Of a stretch of 64,000 bases of DNA, positions 11,378 to 22,137 are shown piece by piece. A program made the translations under genes and the position numbers. The stretch covers positions 124,001-188,000 of the forward strand of contig NJFT01000061.1 of the NCBI GenBank assembly GCA_002221725.1, written 5' to 3'. This DNA is from Scedosporium boydii (lineage: Eukaryota; Ascomycota; Sordariomycetes; Microascales; Microascaceae). Position 1 is the first letter of the stretch. Each line of letters starts with the position of its first letter. The notes under the pieces were generated by a model, which searched no databases, was not told the origin of the DNA, and saw only the letters and a list, made by a program, of their open reading frames with translations.

Positions 11378-13372
11378 ATGCACCCAGCTCCGAGCCTGGC
11401 CGAGGCGCCCCCGAAGACCGATGAATCGAGGTCCCCAGCCCCTCCGCCCGGGCACGGCGGTCCTCCAGGCGGCTCAACTCAGCAGCCACGGCCTCCGACT
11501 CCTACCCATAGCCAGTCGGTTTCGCCGCCATTGAGAAAGGATACCACTTCCTCTATCTCCACCCAGGCCTCCGGGACCTCCACGGCGCCCGGGACTGCCC
11601 GTCTGTCGGTCGAGGGTGCCAACAGCAACACATCGTATAGTGCCGAAACTTCCCCCACTCCGCACCAGTCCATTTTCTCTGTCAAGGATGGCTCCGACCT
11701 CTCTAACAACCGTCGCGCCAGCAGGAGGCGGACTGGTCCCTTATCCCAGCAACAAAGAGAGAAGGCCGCTCTCATCAGAAAGCTAGGCGCCTGCTCTGAG
11801 TGCCGAAGACGTCGCGTCGCAGTAAGTGTTGTACCCCGTGCATGGCTTGTTTACATAAACCCCAAATGCCACTTCGCCGTTCTTCGTTCTTCTTTTCCTT
11901 TATCCGGCGCAAGCGCAATGCTGGCTATAAGCCGCCGCACCAACGACCGGTTTGTAGTTCAAGGAGCTCGCTAACATCGTACCTCTTGCTGTGGTCGTTC
12001 CGAGTTATAGTGCCACCCAAGTCACCATAATATGACCTGGGAGGATGCCGTGAAGAAATATCAGAAATATCACCGGTCGCTAAGCCCGAATATTCCGGAC
12101 ATTGCGCCTTTAACAGGCGCTAGACCGATCAGCCCGGCACCGACAACGAACCACAGCCCTTTAACTCACAACAACCATGTTAACGCTGTCTTCAGGAGAG
12201 ACTCCTCAGATGCTATGGATATTGACTCTGGGCCCGCACAAAGCCCTACCCAATCACCTCCACAGAGCGAGTCACGGCTTCGCACGCCGCTCCCATCCGG
12301 AAAACCCCCCGCAGTGCCGGGCATCGATAGCCTCCGAGCTGTCCTCGAAAGCCACGCTTCGCGAATCTTTTCAACCCCGCACCGGGGGCGCTATTCAGCG
12401 GCGCAAGCGCTCCTTCTCTACTGGCAAGATGACGACGACGAAGTGCTGAGTGCGACTGTGCAGGACCTGGCCGATGTCTTCGATAAGCAGTATAGGTATA
12501 CGTTTCAAAAACAGAAGATCCCGTCGCCTTCGGATGAGTGTAGGAATCCGCTGCGTTGGCTCCTGCAGCAGATAACCGCCTTCGCGGATGACCGGGATCA
12601 ACGCGATGTTCTAAAAATTCTCTACTACAATGGGCACACCTATCTCGACCGGAATAAAGAGATGGTACTTGCAAGGTAAGATACGCAATACAGATTCCCT
12701 TCGCAGAAGGATCATGCGAGTGATCCGAATCTAGCCGTTCTATTTTGTCGTGTCACATGTGGCTAACTCGGTGATATGTGTAGTTCCCGTGACAGGGAAA
12801 AGGCGTCAACCATACGGTGGAGCGGTATCCAGCAGATCTTGGAAGAGGCCTGCTCAGACACACTCATCATCATGGACGCAGCGTATTATCCTTCGCCAAA
12901 CGTCGAGAGGAAGCAGGGCGTCTTGGAGCTGATCGCCGCCGCTTCATCCGAAGAGCATTTCCAGTTGCTCGATCGGTGCGCATTCACCAGAGCCCTAACA
13001 GAAGAGCTTCGAAATAAGGCTAGGGGCCCCAACCATAACTCGTTAACGGCAGCCCACCTACATGCCAAGCTTTTATCCATGTACCCAAAGATGATCCAGG
13101 ACCAGAATCCCGAACGTGAATGGATATCGAGCATTCCTGCACCTCTCCACTTACAGATTACCGGCAATCCCAGGCTTCCTTCTATCCAACTCTGCCGTCT
13201 CCACAGGACTAGCCTACCATTCGCGGCAGACCACATGGGCCCACAAATTCATCTCTCGATGCGGCTAAAGGATGATTTCTTCGACATCGAGAACTGGGCA
13301 GAGTGGTTACGTGTGATGCCTGATGGTGTCCGGGATGTCAAGGTCGAGGGTCAGCTCCCGTTACTCAAATAG
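11378..13372 (+). CDS. Fungal Cys/His-motif protein with inactive caspase-like domain
   Basis: Exons 11378..11821, 12011..12675 and 12784..13372 give 565 residues. Introns begin GTAAGT and GTAAGA; phases 0 and 2 join cleanly. The ATG at 11378 is the first in frame; the frame opens slightly earlier only on a TTG. Residues 1-115 are a Pro/Ser/Thr-rich disordered tail. Residues about 118-165 hold a basic, strongly patterned segment: C139-x2-C142, four arginines, C149-H150, H153-H154, then MTWEDAV. It resembles half of a Zn2Cys6 cluster or a zinc knuckle, and intron 1 splits it. Residues about 260-560 look caspase/metacaspase-like: ILYYNGH places the dyad His at H357, and the strand LIIMDAA places D401-A402-A403 where a caspase has D-x-C. 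The nucleophilic Cys is therefore absent. I recall this as a conserved fungal family of unknown function. A nuclear or regulatory role is inference only. Confidence 0.8.
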
Positions 13373-13465
13373 CGACCAGTGGGTTTCTACTGTCCGTATC
13401 AGCTACCTATTTATTCCCTTTTTGACCTTTTCCCACGCGTTTCCCTTCCTCATTTTTGCCTCCCC

Positions 13466-13513
<48 letters not shown>

Positions 13514-14868
13514 TTCTGTCGTCGGAGTCGAGGACCAAGTGTTGAACGTACGATGCCCAGAACATAGACGACGAGTACTCAAAACGGAGCACTTGAGGGT
13601 CTGGTGGCCAATTCGATTTCCTTATGTAGTCGCATCTTGGGGTGAGGAGCGTTGATGGTTTTAGGGGGCCGATGTTTGCTTACACAACCCCCGAGTATAT
13701 GAGATGAGTCCATGACTGAGACGAAAAAAATATTTAACTCTCTCTTCTCAATTTTCATAGCTGTTATATACTTGCCATTCTTGTACACATCGGGGACGCA
13801 TCAGGTTCTTTGTCTATTTCATATTCTGTGTGTGACATTCCTCTCATTTCCTTTGGTTTCATCAGAATTTGCCCAATTCGTTCCGTTTTCCCTTTTAATT
13901 GAATACATGTGTTACGGTTCGCAGAGAGCACAGCATTTCAGAAATGGCAGTTCCTGAGAGATTGATATTGGAGTTTTCGAATGATAGCATATATTGGGCG
14001 TGGAGGGTGGGTGAGACTGGCATCCTATAGTACAAGCATGAATGAATACCAAATAAAATGATCACTTTTTATAGCACCAGGGATATTCTTTGTCGCCTGG
14101 GTGCTTCTGTTGTTATGATCCAGAGCTGCTAAGTGTAGTGGCCGGTCTTTGATGTATGGCATTGGACTTACCGATATTGACGTCACTTTGTCGCCGTCTC
14201 GTCACCCCCCTGTGAGTTGTACGAAAAGTCGCACCTTCCTTGTTATCGCCAGCGATGCCAATGTATTGTCTACATCTGTGAAGAGGACAAGCTACTAAGG
14301 CCTATGCTCCTGCCCCCGTCAATTCTGGGCAACGGAATACAAGTTACAAGTTGATAAGCTGACGCCTCCGTCGATATCGATGTGAAGATCCTGACTGCGC
14401 CGAAACCTCAGGCTTACTCCATTTCCCGACTTATACTACCATCCTCAGGTTTGCCTGCTGGCAATGATCTCAAGGTGTGATGAGATTCCGAAGCTCCCTA
14501 CCGTTCGATGTTGGTATTTTTACTCTCATTTATCTACCCCTAGATCTGATTAAAAGGTATTTGTGAAATCTTCATACAAGGCAGAGAGCCCTTCCTCTGG
14601 ATACACAGGAATGTCTTCCACTATTCCCAAACAGGTATGTCCAAAAACATAAATACAATGCGCTCGCGAAATACCAAACCACAACGTTCAATGGTGTCCC
14701 AAATTAACCCTACCCGAATTCTATTGCGAAATCCAGAAACAAACTAAAAAAAAAAGAAAGAAAAAAAAAGAAGAGCTATGTGAAGTAAATACGAGATGCA
14801 GGTGCATCATTAGAAACGAAGAAGAAAACTTGAACCGGTTCCTCTCTCATCCAAAAACCCCACGAAGC
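13373..14868. other. Convergent 3' intergenic region
   Basis: The interval lies between the 3' ends of the caspase-like gene (+) and phospholipase B (-). It contains a T run at 13467-13512 and A-rich tracts near 14745-14772. I see no coding region or RNA gene. Confidence 0.6.
13467..13512 (+). repeat. Homopolymer T run of 46
   Basis: Forty-six consecutive T bases, starting 95 bp after the stop codon of the caspase-like gene and so probably within its 3' UTR or just beyond. Confidence 0.9.
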
Positions 14869-16773
14869 TTATGACCCGAAAACAAGCCAAGTAGTAGCGG
14901 CTACGACGAGCCACAGAGACGCGGACGCGCCAGTCCTCACACCCAACGATTCGGTGGTGCCCGCGTTGAGTAGGAGACTGGGTTCGTAGGTGGATACTTG
15001 AGTGGTATTGAGACTTCCGTTCCAGCAGTAGCGGCTATAGCAGTCTTTACAAGCTTGCGGGGCTTCGGTACCCGTGCGGTCGAAGCTGCGGCTGAGAATG
15101 GCGCAGGCGACACAGGTCGGCCACTGGCTGTCCAAGGTTCCGTTTCCTCGAGTGGCGACGTTGAAACCGTTCTGGACGATGGCATTTCGCTCCTCGATCG
15201 TGTACGTGGGGTCGAAGGTGGAAACGTTGGAGAAGGTGGAGAGGGGGGCGTTAGGGATATACACGATCAAGGGCGGGATGGTCGAACCGGATGAGAAGTT
15301 GGCGACGGAGCAGCCGAAGAACGTGGGTTGCTGGTTGAGCTTCAGGTTGATGAAGGTGTTATCGTCGGGGACGGCGGGGAATTGCGTGCCGTTGGCGATG
15401 GGATCCATGGAGCGTTCGTAAGTAGCGCGAAGAGCAGTGCCGTTGGGCCAGCTGTAGGTCGTGTCGGCGCTTGAGTCGACGGCGAAGACAACGTCGACGT
15501 TGCGGTGGGGCTGGATGACGGGTTGAAGGGGGATGTTCTGGAGATCCTCGCCGCCGTCGACGAGGCTGAGTTCGTCCGAGGTTCCGATGGAGCTGAGCTG
15601 GGTGTTGTACCCCTTGAAGGGATTCGGCACGTACTGCGCGATATCGTTGTTCTTTTCGTCCAATCTTGTGAAGAACGACTTGATGGTGTTGGCGATGTTC
15701 TCCGGGACGGAGCTGGGGAATGAAGTAAGCAGGGCCATGTTGAAGAGGGACGAAGACGTGCCCATGACGAAGCCGAACTGGTCGAAGCCCCGGACGCAGT
15801 TCCCGGTGCTGTTGATCGAGCCACCGGTGAAATTGCTTCCAATGTACCTCAGGGGCGCGAATGCCGATAGGGTTGGATCCCACGAACCCAGCTCGAAAGC
15901 GTTGAACTCGAAAACGGTCGAGTTGAGGTTGACGATCTTGGTATTCGGCGCACGGCCGTCGGCAACCAGAATGGGGAATGGGGTGTCACCGTTCTTGAAA
16001 TCATCCGAGTCGGAGATGGACGAGAAAGTGTAAGCAACACCTCCCTCCGCGCCTCGGAGCAGCTGGTAACTGAGGGCACGACCCCAAAAGTCTGTGATGG
16101 AAGTTTCGAATCCGGCTTTATCCTTGGAAGAAACTTGGGACAGGATGTCGCTCCAGTACTTGGCAGTGTCGAGGACGCCAATTATCGCCGTGGATGGCGG
16201 TCCGCTGAGAATGGAGTTTTGGAACTGCCAAACATTCTTGTCGTTCTGCAGCGACGGGATCGTGGAGAAGTTGTTACCGAAAATAGTCCCCACAAGCCAA
16301 CCACCGCCCGACAAGCCCGCCAAGTACGTGCTCGCCTGGAGAAGTCCAGAGATTCCTCCGTCTCCGCCCGTTCGTTCATCAGCAGCAGTGATGAAACCCG
16401 CACCGTTGAGAAGCGCACGATATCCGCCGCCAGACGCCGCAATCGCTACCCTCGGATAGGCGTTGTCCTTCTGGAGATACGAAGCGTAATCGAAATTGGC
16501 AACATTCACACGCTTGAAGAAGTTGTTTAGCGCGACCTTAGTCTTCGGGTCTCGAGCTTTCAGCCAGTCCGTCTCCTGCGTCGAAAGAGATAATCCCTGG
16601 CGCACTACCGGGCGCGAGGACGGACAGTCGACAACGGCGGGTGCATAACCTCCCGATGGAGAGTCCGGCGCAGCGCGTGGTAAGTTAAGGTGATCATCGT
16701 GAGGTTCGGTCTGACCGGATGCGCCGGAAGATATGAGCCCGGCGCCGAGCGCGAGCACGGTGCTGAGCTTCAT
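14869..16773 (-). CDS. Secreted GPI-anchored phospholipase B (lysophospholipase)
   Basis: Single exon, 634 residues from the ATG at 16773. This start gives a clean signal peptide (residues 1-20, MKLSTVLALGAGLISSGASG); upstream in-frame codons would add a non-signal stretch. Motifs of the cPLA2/PLB fold are all present: SGGGYR at 114-119 with the oxyanion Arg, GLSGG at 153-157 with the nucleophile Ser155, and SLVDGGEDLQN with the catalytic Asp. Many N-x-S/T sites and paired cysteines fit a secreted glycoprotein. A hydrophobic C-terminus (LWLVVAATTWLVFGS) fits GPI anchoring at the plasma membrane or wall. The enzyme removes acyl chains from phospholipids and lysophospholipids; fungi use it in nutrient scavenging and membrane turnover. 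Length is normal for the family. Confidence 0.95.
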   Translation of the reverse strand: MKLSTVLALGAGLISSGASGQTEPHDDHLNLPRAAPDSPSGGYAPAVVDCPSSRPVVRQGLSLSTQETDWLKARDPKTKVALNNFFKRVNVANFDYASYLQKDNAYPRVAIAASGGGYRALLNGAGFITAADERTGGDGGISGLLQASTYLAGLSGGGWLVGTIFGNNFSTIPSLQNDKNVWQFQNSILSGPPSTAIIGVLDTAKYWSDILSQVSSKDKAGFETSITDFWGRALSYQLLRGAEGGVAYTFSSISDSDDFKNGDTPFPILVADGRAPNTKIVNLNSTVFEFNAFELGSWDPTLSAFAPLRYIGSNFTGGSINSTGNCVRGFDQFGFVMGTSSSLFNMALLTSFPSSVPENIANTIKSFFTRLDEKNNDIAQYVPNPFKGYNTQLSSIGTSDELSLVDGGEDLQNIPLQPVIQPHRNVDVVFAVDSSADTTYSWPNGTALRATYERSMDPIANGTQFPAVPDDNTFINLKLNQQPTFFGCSVANFSSGSTIPPLIVYIPNAPLSTFSNVSTFDPTYTIEERNAIVQNGFNVATRGNGTLDSQWPTCVACAILSRSFDRTGTEAPQACKDCYSRYCWNGSLNTTQVSTYEPSLLLNAGTTESLGVRTGASASLWLVVAATTWLVFGS

Positions 16774-18858
16774 GCTGCGCGATGTTAAAGCTTGCCTAAT
16801 CGAGCGATTACAAAGGAAATAAGAGCCAGCCAACCAACCGCCTCTTGCTTTTCGCTAAAGGTAAGGAATATAGCGAAAATGGAAGGGAAAGTGAGGTTAA
16901 AAGCCGGATTCCAGAGCTTAAGGATGTTTAACGTCCCTCCAGTGGGGCTAGGCTCATGCTTGACGCCAAGTCTGAAACGTTCAATAAAAAATTAATGGGC
17001 ATACGTCTCATCTTAATATAACATTGACAGATCCATTAAGGGAGGGACCCGAAGAAGGATTCCATTGAACCTTATGGAGATACCCTATTTGTTTTCCCCG
17101 AACTGGAGGGACAAATGTCTGGTGCCCAACATCCAACCGTCAGGATGAACTCGTCATCATAACCCTCGGCAGGCAAAGACGCGTTGATCCTGTCTCGGAC
17201 CTATACCGGGATAGGCAATCAGTTGGCCCACCCCAGGATTGCTAGGACGACCAAACCCTTGCAGCAGCCCAGCCAAGCCCCGAACGGGTGTATAGTGCCG
17301 TTATGGAAATTAGACGCTCACGAGCGGGTTTTCCACTTCTTGACGAGCTTACCATTCTCGAAAACAGTCCAATGAAGCGCTGTAAAACGGTCGAACAACC
17401 GCAGTATGGGGGCGGGGAGCATAGCCTTTTGGCATCAATTGTGGGCTTCTTCCATATTGCTTACTGTAGGCTGTTCACCGCCAGCCCCAATCTGCGTATT
17501 CCTTCGTATTGAACACTAAGACCGCGGTAAGATATCTTTGGGGTCGCATAGGGCTGTGAGAGTTCTTCGTTAGCTCCGGATCAGTGCTGCATGTAACCCG
17601 GAGGCGCGGGCGTCGGGCGCCGCAAGTGACCTCATCGGGAATTTGGGCCCCCCGGTACCGAAAACCAGCTGAGCCCTCTCGCCTTTGCCATGCGCCGGCT
17701 AGCGGCTTTTTTTTCTTATTGCGAATCGAGGGGCTTGGTTGGGGGAGAAGCGCGGCAAGGATCCTATTTTGGACAAAGCTGACTGCAGGGACTTTTTGAA
17801 TTCTATTACTTGTACGAAGTAAGCCAGGAACGAAGAGCTTTGGCATTTTACTGGGGGTTTTGACGTGGCAGAGCAGAAAGGCCAAGCCCGACACTTCCGG
17901 GCACTGGGCCGAGAAACAAATTGGAAATGGGGCATTGAAACGATCTTGGAGTTCTTCTTTCCACCCAACATGAGTGCACCAAGGGCATCAATCTGGGGCA
18001 TCCGTGCTACTGCGCAAGACAGCATTTTTTACGAAGTAGGGGGGTAACCCAGGAACCGGGTACGACTTAAGACAGTCAGGATGAAGTGGATGATGATCTG
18101 ATGCTACGTAGGTTCTCACCCTTTTTAGGGATAGATTTCCCACGATCCTTTGACTTTGATTCCGGGTAGAGACGGATCCGTTGACATAGCACCACCTCCG
18201 CGGAACTGACGGTACTTATTTTCATTCTATAAAGTATGTCTTAGGGCCAGATTATGATTATATCGTGATGAAGTCGAATCGAATCGACTTTGATCAGATT
18301 CGGCAGCATTCTCGAGCGGCTCATGCTCTCTCGCTCTCTTTTCCTCTTTCTAATCGCTGGACTCCCGACCCTGTATAACGCTCCACTCTACAGGGCAACG
18401 GCGTCGCCAAGACCCCAGGAACAGTCCCTTGGCATCGCAAGGAGGATATTCATCTTGGGAAATTCCCGGCTTGCTAATCCCGTAGTTGAAGAACCCGAGG
18501 TGTCTCGACCTAGTGCATGCCTTTTTGTCCCCTTTTCCTCTCTTTTCCTACTGGACGCGTGGAAAGGCTTTTGAGGGTTCGGTGGCTTCGAACTTTAACG
18601 TCGGATGGGCAGGGATAGAGTTGCAGGGTCCGCGGGGCAGACATGTTTAACACTGGTTTCGGCCGGAATGTGACCAAAGGGAGGCGGGACGAAACGGGAT
18701 GGATGGTATGAGGACAGTCCCGGTTCTCAGTAAAACCCTGATATGATTCGAGTCATCATGGATCATTTTTGCAAGATCGCGAAGAATGAGACAAAGAAAA
18801 GAAGAAAAAGCGAAGAAAAGCAAAAGGGGGAAAATATGAGAGGGGCAAAAAATAAAGC
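16774..18858. other. Intergenic region
   Basis: The promoter side of phospholipase B lies at the left. No gene is supported. Two exact TACGAAGTA copies (17813 and 18030) sit in partly similar surroundings, each followed by a CCAGGAAC-type string. Nothing else stands out. Confidence 0.5.
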
Positions 18859-18941
18859 TGCTTCCACACGGATTCGAACCATGGATCTTCGCATACCTGA
18901 GAACTTACAAGTGCGACGCCTTACCGCTTGGCCATAGAAGC
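18859..18941 (-). tRNA. tRNA-Thr (anticodon TGT) with 11-nt intron
   Basis: Read on the minus strand, the acceptor stem GCTTCTA pairs with TGGAAGC and is followed by discriminator A (18859). The D arm contains AAGCGGTAA. The anticodon stem TCGCA/TGCGA encloses loop CT-TGT-AA. An 11-nt intron (18895-18905) interrupts between positions 37 and 38, the canonical site. The T arm CATGG-TTCGAAT-CCGTG is perfect apart from one G-U pair. The mature tRNA is 72 nt before CCA addition and decodes ACA threonine codons. Confidence 0.95.
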
Positions 18942-19413
18942 CGAATTTACGAAATCCCGGCTTAATCGCCAATACGTAAGTTCCCTCCAGGGTGAACAAG
19001 CTTGTTTTCGAATGTCCATCCGAACGAGACGAGCATGCCCCCAAAAGGAAAACAAACAACAGAAAGAAGGACAAGTGAATAAATAAAAGACCCCAAAAAG
19101 TCTCGTCTTTTTATCTAGCTGTGCGGCCATGGAATCTGACAAGAATCAATAGTTACTCTGGGGGGAAAATACTGTGATGAGCAGGGAGTGATTGCCATTG
19201 ATGCTTGTCTGGAAAGCGCAGAGACCTACGAAGTACATAGGCGCAAATCAACAATTTATTCCCCTGATCGAAATCTGTCTCACAGCTGAGACTCGGAATA
19301 TCTTCCAACTAGAACAATGACATTCCAGCACCACCGATGAATCCTCAAGTCAACTATGATCAAACGTAATTCTCATCCACCACAGTTACCTTGCTCAACC
19401 ATAGCTTGGCACT
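18942..19413. other. Intergenic region
   Basis: Between tRNA-Thr and the HNH pseudogene. It includes one exact TACGAAGTA (19227-19235). No gene is seen. Confidence 0.5.
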
Positions 19414-20399
19414 ATGACATCCCATCACCGCCATCAATCGCCCCTTGAAGGCATCATCCAATTTTCCTCTAGGCTGCCGCTGGAAGAAGACAAGCGTGCT
19501 CGAGCGAAACGCAAGTTCTACCACATCATCAACCACTTCGAAGCTGTGAGTACAAGGGGGAGCATCAACCCAAGTGACCAGTAGAACCGCCCGAAACTCA
19601 TCCGCCTTACTTACGAATATGCACGCTCGGCGGAATCTCAAGATATTTTCCTGCAGGCCTTTTCGCAGGCACTAGAGCTCTCCATGGACCATGAAGATGA
19701 TGTTGATTTTGGCAGTGGCCAACTAGAGGAGTCCCTTGGTTCGGCTTTGTTCCGCGACGAGGCGACAGATGATGATGGGAACATGCTTGGAGACGAATCC
19801 CACTTCGAAGATCTAGAAGTGGCTCATATCCTTCCCCAGCACTTACAAAAGTGGAACAGGGCTCCGAACTGGTTAGTCTCTGATGACTCGTGTCAACATA
19901 GGATTATCTTGACTGATATCTTGGCGAGCATCCGTTGAAAAAGGCCGCGCTCGATATCCTCAATACGTTCGACAACGGTGTAATCCACCTCATTGAAGGT
20001 GACGATATCGACCGGCCGCGGAACGCTCTCACGCTCACCCATAATCTCCACCGCCTTTTTGGTAACTTTGAGGTTTTCTTCCAATCTATACCCGATGCGG
20101 AGCCACACACCTACTGAATCGACTCCTTTCTCCCTCCTCCTATCGTCCGAGGCCTACTTCCCGTCACGCGCACGCTCTTCCTCACCGAGAACCGGACCAT
20201 TGAACCCGCTTCGCGGCGACTTCTCGAACTCCACTGTGCTATCGCTCACATCCTTCACCTCTCTGCTACTGGAGCTTATATTGATAAGCTGCTAGATGAA
20301 ATGGAGAAGAAGGGCATATCGGCAGATGGGTCGACCGAATTGGGTCGCCTTGTGACTCTTGGATCAGGCGGGTGGTTAGATGGAAGTGTTTATGCCTAG
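19414..20399 (+). pseudogene. Broken HNH-nuclease-domain protein of a fungal expanded family
   Basis: The reading starts at ATG 19414 (MTSHHRHQSPLEGIIQF) and runs to TAG at 20397. It carries an in-frame TAG at 19582 and a TGA at 20115 that interrupts HTY-IDSFLPP, where relatives, as I recall them, read Arg; that is a CGA to TGA change. The HNH_2 core is recognisable: AHILPQ near 19830, then NTFDNGVIHLIEG, IDRPRNALTLTHNLHRLFGNF (19960-20080) and the conserved LFLTENRTIEP tail. An intron is expected near 19872-19928 (GTTAGT donor, TTGACTGAT branch), but no GTTAGT-AG pair keeps the two frames in phase, so a further small indel or an unusual splice site is likely. Function in the family is not established. 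This copy should not make a full protein. Confidence 0.85.
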
Positions 20400-21071
20400 G
20401 GAAGCGTTCCTTGTCGACGCCCTTCACACGTATATCGGACGGTTCTATTAGTGTTTGCCACCTTAGATGAGGCTGCCTACTCTGTGCACTTCCTACTGCT
20501 CCTATTGCTGCGTGGGGTCAGCAGCACATCCCGAGTCCGGCGGCATTAACTGGACTCTTTCGTTATCGCGGCGGGGCGAGATGATCCCGATGCCAACGCG
20601 GATGTCGAACACGCCCTTGAAGGCGTGCGAGACTATCGCTAACATATGCGTATCTTGGTGCATGCGCGACCGTGACGTACTCCTGCAGCTTTACGTCCAG
20701 TCAATCTTCTACTATTTGAGCCATCACCAATCAACCAACCCACAGGCATTCCGTCAGTTGCCACTATGGCCATAGTATTCGGCGACAGCCGTGCAGCCTT
20801 CGCGATAGCGCCAACCCGAAATATACTCCGTCGCTCGCAGGAAGATTTATACTACTGGACTGGTGGGCCTGGCCCGACAGTAGAGGGTGTCAACAGACTA
20901 GCCACATGCCGCGCAGGATGGGTTATTGACATCTTTTGATGTCGGAAAAGCTGATATGCGCCCCAAGGCCGATTTTGTTCATCGGTTTACGCTGGAAAGT
21001 CTGGAGATTTATCTACTCTCTGCATTTTTTTCTGCTTCGATCAATGCTTCGTAGACAACTTGATCGCAGTA
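20400..21071. other. Interval with possible gene debris
   Basis: Between two pseudogenes. Short stretches such as DDPDANADVEHALEGVRDYR (about 20580-20640, frame-shifted relative to its surroundings) look protein-like, but no domain can be named. A near copy of the 9-mer (TGCTTCGTA) lies near 21045. Confidence 0.3.
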
Positions 21072-22072
21072 TCATTCCCTATGATTAAAATAGCCTCCTC
21101 TCTGAGCGCCGACTGGAAGCTCGGAAGGTTGTTGGCTACCTTCGCCACTCGATTTCCATAGGAGATGTGCCTGTTCACACCATCGAAAATGATCTAAAAA
21201 GCCATCTTTTGCGTATACCTTGTCACGAGCCTCCTATGCCCATTTCTCTCCTCTGGAGCCAATGATGTATTTTTCGAGGGCGAGTTGACACCCAGCGCAC
21301 GACATTCCGCGTTCGACTTTGTTAGTTTGTCTATCATAATAGCGAAGCGCACACGACCCCATGAAGCGGAATTCTTGACTGTTCACGCCCTGTGCTTGTT
21401 GTGCTATCGTATGCTCCCTCTGTCCGAACACTAACATGGCTTGGTAACCAGAAACAACTGTAATGCGGGATTTGTATTCGGATTCCTCCATCGTATATAT
21501 ATACCAGGCAAAGTCTTGAATGCCCTCAGCTGGTTTAATTCGGCTTTGGTCAGGTGGAATTTCTTCCGGATAGAGGAAAGAGATTTCACCTCCGTTTCCG
21601 AGGCCCCTTGGAGGCATTTGAAACAGCACCGCGTCCATGTTAGGAGTGAGATGAAGCCGGCGAATTCGCCGCAAAGGCGACAAGCCTTGGTGCATAGTGC
21701 AGAGTAAAAGTCGGATAGGGAAACAACGGTGGCAAGTCGTGTTCGTAGCAGCGCGCAGAAAAGGTTCAGCGCGTGCGCGACGACCATCCGATATGGCTTC
21801 GGAGAATCTACTATCTGTCTCGATGCGAGATTCGTTTGTCGAAAGTTGAATAGAGATTGCATGTCCATACATAATAGTACGTCATGCAAGAGCTCGGGGA
21901 GCAGTCGACTGAGGGAGCCGAGCCCTGTGTTCGACGTCCGCGGGAAAGGTGTTGCTATTGGCGGACGGATCCTGTCGTATGAGAAAAGATTGTAGTTGGA
22001 GAGTGCAGTGTTGGGCTGGTCAATCGATGTTGCGCACGCACTTCGGATGGGCCCGGGGGCATCCCCGGACAT
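21072..22072 (-). pseudogene. Broken F-box protein of a fungal expanded family
   Basis: Read from ATG 22072 (MSGDAPGP) on the minus strand. The F-box (LPELLHDVLLCMDMQSLFNFRQTN) is followed by a Cys-rich domain with CTKACRLCG and RCCFKC, then FMGSCALRYYDRQT and GMSCAGCQLALEK. The conserved segment LPGIYTMEESEYKSR is split between two frames at 21494-21502, where a TA run carries two extra bases. A TAG at 21234-21236 then interrupts the conserved GEKWA-x-EARDKVY segment. The original end is the TGA at 21072, after GGYFNHRE. No intron explains either lesion because conserved residues continue directly on both sides. F-box proteins recruit substrates to SCF ubiquitin ligases; this copy would be truncated after about 200 residues. 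It is divergent from the kinase at 22138, with only 65 bp between the two start codons. Confidence 0.85.
21494..21502 (-). repeat. TA dinucleotide run at the F-box frameshift
   Basis: The plus strand reads TATATATAT inside a conserved coding segment. Removing one TA unit restores the family reading GIYTMEE, so a 2-bp slippage expansion is the simplest reading. Confidence 0.7.
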
Positions 22073-22137
22073 CACAATTTCATCCCAATCACACTTCCTT
22101 CCTCCCTTCATCAAGCTAGTTCTCACCTCAAACAAAG

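Noticed and set aside
15342..15883. Two long minus-strand frames overlapping phospholipase B
   Set aside because: They are alternative frames of the same strand through GC-rich codons; the sense frame carries all PLB motifs.
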